This document shows, piece after piece, positions 7,012 through 10,698 of a stretch of 10,698 nt of DNA. The notes below the pieces were generated by a model that saw nothing but the letters and a program-made list of their open reading frames with translations, was not told where the DNA came from and did not search any database. How positions within the stretch are numbered: position 1 is the stretch's first letter; every line of letters begins with the position of its first letter. Source of the stretch: UBA1672 sp046542355 (GTDB taxonomy: Bacteria; Pseudomonadota; Alphaproteobacteria; Micavibrionales; Micavibrionaceae); the NCBI GenBank assembly GCA_046542355.1, contig JBKHBN010000048.1, positions 1-10,698 of the forward strand, in the 5' to 3' direction. Both the position numbers and the translations under genes were made by a program.

Positions 7012-8310
7012 ATGAGTTTCATTATCGACAAGGAAGAACTCAAACCCGGCCTGATTATCTTTCGCCGGGGTGATGTGGCGCATAAGAACTGGTATTGCAG
7101 GATAAAGCTGCCGAAGGCAGACCGCTATAAGACGGTTTCCCTTAAAACGTCAGACCTTCACGAGGCGCGAAGCCGCGCCTTTGACGTTGATGCAGACGTC
7201 AGATTCCGCATAAAGCACGAAGTCCCGATATTCAATAAACCATTTAGCGAAGTCGCCAAGGAATATACCGAAAGCCAAAAATCCCGCGCCAAGATGGGCG
7301 AGATTACCCATGCGCGGGTTAAAAAGATACAATCCGTTATCAACGCGCAGCTAAACCCCTATGTGGGAACCACCCAAATCAGCCTGATTGGGCAAGACCG
7401 CTGGGCCAATTATCCGGCATGGCGGCGCGGACACGGCAAAGGGTCAATCCGTGAGCAGGTCAGTGATTCCACCATAAAATTTGAAATGTCTATCTTCGGC
7501 GCAATTATGAACTTCGCCCTCAAAAAACGCTATATCCCGGCCAGCCAGAAGTTTGAAGGCAGACCGAATTTCAAGACCATGCGGCGGGATGCGTTTTCGC
7601 TGGAAGAATACCGCGCCTTGCACACGCGGGGCCGGGCGTGGGTCAAGGCGGCGGATAAAAAACCCGCAAGTCAGTGGTATCGTAATGTGGCTTATAATTT
7701 TGTGCTTATCATGTGCAATACGGGAATGCGCCCGCCGGAAGCGCGGAATTTGCGCTGGCGGGATATTTCCTACGGGAAGGACAAGGACGGGCGCGAACTT
7801 GTAATCCTGTCCGTGCGCGGCAAGGACAAGGCGCGGCAGCTTGTCGCCCCGCCAAGCGTGGGCGAGTATCTTGAGCGTGTCCGGGCAATTTCAAAAGCAA
7901 CCGAACCGGACCACCCGGTTTTTACTACCTATAAAGGCGAATCCGCCAATTATTTATACAAAGCCCTTATCAGGGATTTACTGACAGAAACAAAACTGCG
8001 CGAAGGCCCGTCAGGGATTCCGCGCTCAACGTATTCTTTCCGTCATACCTATGCAACATTCCGTTTAAGCGAAGGCGTTGACGTTTATTTTCTAGCGCAG
8101 CAGATGGGAACCAGCGTCAAGATGATTGAAGAACATTACGGCCATGTAAACGCCGTCAAACATGCCGACCGTGTGTTGCACGGCATGGGAAGCTGGGAAC
8201 CCATACAGCCCGATGAGCCGGGCAAGCCGGAAACCAGCAAAAGCGGCAAGGCGGGAACGGTGCGGCCCGCGCCTTCCAGACCGCGCAGGACTCATAAAAA
8301 GAAACCATAA
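7012..8310 (+). CDS. Tyrosine recombinase (phage-type site-specific integrase)
   Basis: A 432-residue integrase that would catalyse strand exchange between the element and a chromosomal site through a 3'-phosphotyrosine intermediate. Residues about 75-180 look like the SAM-like core-binding domain, and about 195-390 are the catalytic domain. Arg240 lies in NTGMRPPEARNLRW, a likely beta-hairpin lysine in VRGKDKAR (about 271), Arg344-His345 in TYSFRHTYAT and the nucleophile Tyr376 in MIEEHYGHV. Two usual positions differ: the first His of HxxR is Tyr341 and the His/Trp after Gly366 is Thr367. A basic, Lys/Arg/Pro-rich tail (about 405-432) ends the protein. The start has a modest GAGG site 5 bases before the ATG. 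It lies next to the broken aas gene, reads away from the junction and converges with the retroelement genes. Confidence 0.9.
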   Translation: MSFIIDKEELKPGLIIFRRGDVAHKNWYCRIKLPKADRYKTVSLKTSDLHEARSRAFDVDADVRFRIKHEVPIFNKPFSEVAKEYTESQKSRAKMGEITHARVKKIQSVINAQLNPYVGTTQISLIGQDRWANYPAWRRGHGKGSIREQVSDSTIKFEMSIFGAIMNFALKKRYIPASQKFEGRPNFKTMRRDAFSLEEYRALHTRGRAWVKAADKKPASQWYRNVAYNFVLIMCNTGMRPPEARNLRWRDISYGKDKDGRELVILSVRGKDKARQLVAPPSVGEYLERVRAISKATEPDHPVFTTYKGESANYLYKALIRDLLTETKLREGPSGIPRSTYSFRHTYATFRLSEGVDVYFLAQQMGTSVKMIEEHYGHVNAVKHADRVLHGMGSWEPIQPDEPGKPETSKSGKAGTVRPAPSRPRRTHKKKP

Positions 8311-8323
8311 ATTATTCTGCTTT

Positions 8324-8380
8324 GGGGCGGCTAAAAACAGGAGGGCGAGCCTCGCTGTCCCAGCCGCCCCCTATCTTTTC
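8324..8380 (+). terminator. Probable terminator of the integrase gene
   Basis: A perfect 9-bp inverted repeat, GGGGCGGCT (8324-8332) and AGCCGCCCC (8362-8370), begins 14 bases after the integrase stop and is followed by CTATCTTTTC. The loop is long (29 bases) with further internal pairing, and the T-run is short. Confidence 0.45.
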
Positions 8381-8430
8381 GCCATCCATCCGATGCGCCG
8401 CTGGCGTGAATTTAATCGGAAGGGTGGCCC

Positions 8431-8468
8431 GGAATGGCCGTGCCGCTGGCATCCTGTAAGGCCATTCC
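8431..8468. repeat. 9-bp inverted repeat between convergent genes
   Basis: GGAATGGCC (8431-8439) is exactly repeated in reverse complement at 8460-8468, with a 20-base loop. It lies downstream of both the integrase and the reverse transcriptase. There is no T-run, so its role is unknown; it could stabilise the mRNA 3' end. Confidence 0.4.
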
Positions 8469-8528
8469 CAAAGCGAACCGCGCTGAATGCGATTCAGGGG
8501 GGCGACCTATCTTTTCCTGCCCACACCC

Positions 8529-9716
8529 TTATTGCTTTGCCGCCCAAATCTTCGTGCATTCCTCATCCGCGTTCAGGAAAAGACTTTCGATACGGGCGCA
8601 AAGGGATTCCCTGACTCGATAGCCGTTCACCTGCCTTAACATGCCGAGATAGCTGTTCACGCTGGCCGAAAGCCGGGTGAGGGTTTCCGGGTCAATCTGG
8701 CCCCCGGCCCGTTCCCACCCCCTGATTTTATGCTTGCACCGCGCAAGGCTGGTCTGGCGCAGATAGACGCGGCCAGGTTTGATAATAAAGCCGGTGAAAT
8801 CAATTCCGGTTTCGGCACGGTTCAAATGTTTTTTACCGGGGTGCAGGCGCAGGGCAAGACGATCTTGCAAAAAGCCGTCAATCTGGATGTACCAGCTATT
8901 CAGCACGCCGGGGTCTTCATGGAACAGCATCATATCATCGACATAACGCCCGTAATAGCGGGCGCGCAGCCGATGCTTCACATACTGATCGAGTTCGTTC
9001 AGATAGACATTGGCGAAAAACTGGCTGGTCAAATTGCCAATGGGGAGTCCCTTGCCATCCGGGGCGCGGCGCAGGCTCTTATGCGGCGGCACCTTCTCAA
9101 ACAGGGCCGGTGAAGAGCGCAGCACGGCATTGGGGCGCGGGTCGTGCAATGTCACCTGCCGGATAAGGTCATGCAGCCACGGCTCCGCCGGATGACGCTC
9201 AAGGATTTCCAGCAGCCGGTGCCGGTCGATGGAATTAAAAAAATTCGCAATGTCTATTTTCAGGGCATAGGCCGGGCATGTCCAGTTGCGGGTGATCGAG
9301 CGGGCGAAGCCGGAAACGCGCCGCATCCCGTCATGGGTGCCGCGGCCCGGAATGCAGGCATAGGTATCGCGGATAAAACGGCGATAGAAATGACCTGAAA
9401 TGCGGTTGTAAATTATATGATGCACAACGCGGTCCCGAAAATCCGCCGCCCATATCTCGCGGATTTTCGGATAAGTCACGACAAAAGCAACGCTGCGCCC
9501 GATCCGGTAACTGTCGTCTGCAAGTTCCCTGTATAGCGCAACCAGATTGGTTTCCAGATCGGCCTCGAAACGCAACTGGTTTACCGTGTTGCGCTTGTGC
9601 TTGCGGCAATCGAAATAGGCATCGAACACCTCGTCTATGGTTAGCGGGCCATCCATCGGTTTTAAAGGGACGGAAAAGGGGAACTCACCTCCGGGCGCGC
9701 AGGCGGCGTACCTCAC
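8529..9716 (-). CDS. DGR-type reverse transcriptase
   Basis: A reverse transcriptase of up to 395 residues that would copy the adjacent template-repeat RNA with errors at adenines, yielding cDNA that replaces the variable region of the target gene. The palm motif is ALKIDIANFFNSIDR (Asp155). The DGR-specific LPIGNLTSQ (224-232) has SQ where group II intron enzymes have SP. The catalytic YVDD is at 258-261 in RYYGRYVDDMMLFH, and GIDFTGFIIKPG (304-315) is the thumb-side segment. No maturase, HNH or other endonuclease domain follows. Residues 1-20 come from the template-repeat 3' end. GTG at 9716 is the longest start; ATG at 9654-9656, giving 375 residues and beginning MDGPLTIDEV, is equally possible because neither has a strong ribosome site. 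It lies downstream of avd and the TR on the same strand. Confidence 0.9.
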   Translation of the reverse strand: MRYAACAPGGEFPFSVPLKPMDGPLTIDEVFDAYFDCRKHKRNTVNQLRFEADLETNLVALYRELADDSYRIGRSVAFVVTYPKIREIWAADFRDRVVHHIIYNRISGHFYRRFIRDTYACIPGRGTHDGMRRVSGFARSITRNWTCPAYALKIDIANFFNSIDRHRLLEILERHPAEPWLHDLIRQVTLHDPRPNAVLRSSPALFEKVPPHKSLRRAPDGKGLPIGNLTSQFFANVYLNELDQYVKHRLRARYYGRYVDDMMLFHEDPGVLNSWYIQIDGFLQDRLALRLHPGKKHLNRAETGIDFTGFIIKPGRVYLRQTSLARCKHKIRGWERAGGQIDPETLTRLSASVNSYLGMLRQVNGYRVRESLCARIESLFLNADEECTKIWAAKQ

Positions 9717-9850
9717 CGCCTAGCGCACCTTACCAGATTTGTGTTGTTCTTATTGTTGTTGTTCTGGTTGCCGTCACTGAACCGCTGACGCCACGCATTG
9801 TTGTTATTGTTCTCGGTGGACGACCAGTACCAGCCGTTTCGATGGCGATC
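9689..9850 (-). repeat. DGR template repeat (TR)
   Basis: On the minus strand this non-coding repeat reads, in the target-gene frame from 9850, DRHRNGWYWSSTE, a run of five Asn, AWRQRFSDG, a second Asn-rich run, then TNLVRCARR and TGA at 9713-9715. It holds 14 AAC/AAT codons in 45, the signature of a template for adenine-directed mutagenesis. WYWSSTE and VRCARR resemble the end of a formylglycine-enzyme/C-type-lectin-fold (CLec) domain. An in-frame TGA at 9851-9853 shows it is not itself a gene. Bases 9689-9743 recur exactly at the window's right edge. The 5' limit is estimated, because the matching part of the VR lies outside the window. Confidence 0.9.
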
Positions 9851-9860
9851 TCATGGTCCA

Positions 9861-9882
9861 CGCCGCCGATTATTCAGCGGCG
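9861..9882. repeat. GC-rich hairpin just upstream of the TR
   Basis: CGCCGC (9861-9866) pairs with GCGGCG (9877-9882) across a 10-base loop. It lies immediately 5' of the TR on the transcribed strand and may be part of the structured TR RNA. Confidence 0.35.
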
Positions 9883-9902
9883 CGGCCTTCGGCTCTCCTC
9901 TC

Positions 9903-9924
9903 AAAAAAGAGCAGGGTTTCTGCT
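9903..9924 (-). terminator. Weak terminator or attenuator between avd and TR
   Basis: On the minus strand AGCAG pairs with CTGCT across a 5-base loop, followed by a C and six T. The stem is only 5 bp, so partial read-through into the TR is expected if it acts at all. Confidence 0.3.
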
Positions 9925-9926
9925 TT

Positions 9927-9959
9927 GGTATGCGCCCTATGTATCGGCGGGCGCATACC
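9927..9959. repeat. Perfect 11-bp inverted repeat between avd and TR
   Basis: GGTATGCGCCC (9927-9937) and GGGCGCATACC (9949-9959) are exact reverse complements across an 11-base loop. It lies about 38 bases after the avd stop on the minus strand. It could protect the 3' end of avd mRNA or fold the 5' part of the TR RNA. Confidence 0.6.
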
Positions 9960-9997
9960 GCCGCCATCCGAGATGAATATGCTCACCGGGGCGGGCC

Positions 9998-10393
9998 TTA
10001 ACCCGCAACCCGTTCCGGCTTCCCCTTTCCCGAACTTTTCGCGCCTCCTTCCGCGCAGCTCTTGTTCAGCCAGCCCTGCGCCTGACGGGCAAGACTGTCT
10101 GTCATTTCCGAAAGCGCCGCATAATGGCGGCGCGGTAAAATCCGCATATCGTGGGCAAGGCGCATCATAAGCTGGATCGCCTGAACCCGCTCCAGAATCG
10201 ACTGAATGTGCTGCTTTTTATCGGCGGCGCTGTTGGCGCGGTAAATAACCACGACCAGTTCAATCAGTTCATCCTTGATCTTCTGGCCGAGCGTAAATTT
10301 ATATTCACGCGGAAAATCCTTTGTCGCGCTCATTGTCCGTAAAAGAATGTCGTAGGTTTGCTTGTAGATCGGCAAATGCTGGTATTGCGCCAT
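9998..10393 (-). CDS. avd: Avd-like DGR accessory variability determinant
   Basis: A 131-residue basic, helical protein matching the Avd / S23-like four-helix-bundle family. Avd forms a barrel-shaped pentamer that binds the reverse transcriptase and TR RNA and is required for mutagenic retrohoming in the Bordetella phage DGR. Helices are visible at about residues 8-24 (LPIYKQTYDILLRTMSA), 34-55 (LGQKIKDELIELVVVIYRA), 58-82 and 89-110, with the family-typical FPREYKFTLG link at 27-36. The tail from about 111 (CAEGGAKSSGKGKPE) looks disordered. ATG 10391-10393 is chosen over an upstream in-frame start because AAGGAG lies 5 bases before it. Identification rests on this pattern plus position: it directly precedes the TR and RT on one strand, the standard DGR order. 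Confidence 0.85.
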   Translation of the reverse strand: MAQYQHLPIYKQTYDILLRTMSATKDFPREYKFTLGQKIKDELIELVVVIYRANSAADKKQHIQSILERVQAIQLMMRLAHDMRILPRRHYAALSEMTDSLARQAQGWLNKSCAEGGAKSSGKGKPERVAG

Positions 10394-10423
10394 GATAACT
10401 CCTTGTCCCTTCGTCCCCTCCAT

Positions 10424-10549
10424 CGTCATTCCCGGCAAGCGAACAGCGTGAACGCAGGACGGGAATCCAGCATAATATGTGCGGCGCTTCGCGCCGCTCT
10501 TTCTGGATCCCCACTGATTAGCCCGCTCACGCGGGCTGCGGGGATGACG
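10424..10549. repeat. 126-bp palindromic intergenic repeat element
   Basis: The ends are related inverted repeats: CGTCATTCCCG on the left and the complement of GCGGGGATGACG on the right. Inside are three hairpins: ATTCCCG/CGGGAAT (10428-10434 and 10460-10466), a perfect GCGGCGC-TTC-GCGCCGC (10481-10497) and GCCCGC-TCAC-GCGGGC (10521-10536). GGAATCCAG (10462-10470) and CTGGATCCC (10503-10511) pair with one mismatch around the centre. This resembles the GTCATTCCCG...CGGGGATGAC palindromic repeats scattered between genes in many proteobacteria, which are probably mobilised in trans like MITEs. It carries no ORF and separates avd from the end of the target gene. Confidence 0.7.
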
Positions 10550-10554
10550 GAAAG

Positions 10555-10582
10555 AAAAAAATTTCGACCGCGCTTCGCGCGG
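10555..10582 (-). terminator. Rho-independent terminator downstream of the DGR target gene
   Basis: On the minus strand CCGCGC-GAA-GCGCGG (10568-10582) forms a perfect 6-bp stem, followed by TCGAAA and a run of seven T (10555-10561). It lies about 85 bases after the target-gene stop. The six-base gap before the T-run is larger than usual. Confidence 0.5.
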
Positions 10583-10643
10583 ATAGAAAATAATTAAATG
10601 ACTAAATAACTAATCCTTCTCCGCTTACGATCCAAAGGAGTAT

Positions 10644-10698
10644 CTCCGGGCGCGCAGGCGGCGTACCTCACCGCCTAGCGCACCTTACCAGATTTGTG
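10644..10698 (-). repeat. 3' end of the DGR variable region (VR), 55-bp copy of the TR
   Basis: These 55 bases are identical to 9689-9743, and the match runs off the window edge. They cover the invariant 3' part (the expected IMH, initiation of mutagenic homing, region) and 24 bases past the target-gene stop. Beyond the edge the two copies should differ mainly where the TR has adenine. Confidence 0.85.
10668..10698 (-). CDS. C-terminal end of the DGR target protein (partial)
   Basis: The last nine codons read TNLVRCARR followed by TGA (10668-10670); the gene enters from beyond the right edge. The frame is set by the VR/TR match, and VRCARR is a usual ending of CLec-fold DGR variable proteins. 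The body of the protein, its cell location and its ligand cannot be seen. The frame and identity are inferred from the repeat, not from an independent coding signal. Confidence 0.7.
   Translation of the reverse strand, partial: TNLVRCARR

Larger units (their letters stand above)
6874..10698. mobile_element. Left part of an integrated genomic island carrying a DGR
   Basis: From the broken ligase gene rightward the sequence is visibly more GC-rich and contains an integrase followed by a DGR. The left boundary is inferred from the interruption of a conserved domain. The right boundary lies outside the window. No phage structural genes are visible, so prophage, ICE or simple island cannot be told apart here. 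Confidence 0.6.

Noticed and set aside
8162..8614. 150-residue plus-strand reading frame over the integrase end and RT end
   Set aside because: Arg/Pro-rich shadow of high-GC DNA; it overlaps two well-supported genes and matches no family I know.
8529..9716. Group II intron or retron reverse transcriptase
   Set aside because: The SQ-type motif (GNLTSQ), the absence of maturase and endonuclease domains, and the adjacent avd and TR fit a DGR; no intron domain V/VI or msr/msd-like RNA was seen.
9735..9812. TTG/TTC-rich stretch as a microsatellite
   Set aside because: It is the complement of the Asn-codon blocks of the TR and is explained by the DGR.
10394..10438. Upstream start for avd at 10438
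   Set aside because: It would read into the palindromic repeat, while the ATG at 10393 has AAGGAG five bases away and matches the family N-terminus.
10424..10549. CRISPR array or tRNA in the palindromic region
   Set aside because: There are no regularly spaced direct repeats and no cloverleaf; the pairing is nested and inverted.

Overview
The window joins two unlike DNA segments. Positions 1 to about 6875 look like chromosomal backbone of a Gram-negative bacterium. I infer an alphaproteobacterium, with low certainty, from the biotin-precursor and thiazole-type genes and the fused transporter/acyltransferase/acyl-ACP-ligase gene. Positions 6875 to the right edge look like an integrated accessory element, visibly richer in G and C. 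It carries a tyrosine recombinase and a diversity-generating retroelement (DGR).

Backbone. Four tightly packed minus-strand genes read leftward from about 3898: an inositol-monophosphatase-family phosphatase, a BioH-like esterase, a BioC-like malonyl-ACP methyltransferase and a ThiO-like glycine oxidase. They abut or overlap by 0, 4 and 11 bases, which implies one mRNA. BioC and BioH mask and unmask the acyl chain during pimelate synthesis for biotin. ThiO would supply the imine for the thiamine thiazole. A small acidic protein of unknown function (1-312, minus) follows behind its own good promoter. Transcribed divergently from the shared promoter region near 3900-4038 is a large gene fusing an LplT-like MFS transporter, a PlsC-type acyltransferase and an Aas-type acyl-ACP synthetase. 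That gene stops abruptly at the conserved ILEG of the ligase core (6879), about 200 residues short of the family length.

Element. A 7-bp inverted repeat sits exactly at the break. The plus-strand integrase (7012-8310) begins 132 bases downstream of it. The simplest reading is that the integrase inserted its element into the ligase gene. Converging on it from the right are the minus-strand DGR genes: the end of a target gene (10668-10698, cut by the window edge), avd (9998-10393), a template repeat (TR, about 9689-9850) and a DGR-type reverse transcriptase (8529-9716). The last 55 bases of the window are identical to 9689-9743, so the TR 3' part is duplicated at the end of the target gene, as expected for a TR/VR (variable region) pair. 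The TR reads as a C-type-lectin-like domain end with 14 AAY codons and terminates ...LVRCARR-stop. Transcription of the TR, adenine-mutagenic cDNA synthesis by RT plus Avd, and retrohoming into the VR would diversify the ligand-binding face of the off-window target protein. A 126-bp palindromic element and several hairpins lie between these parts.
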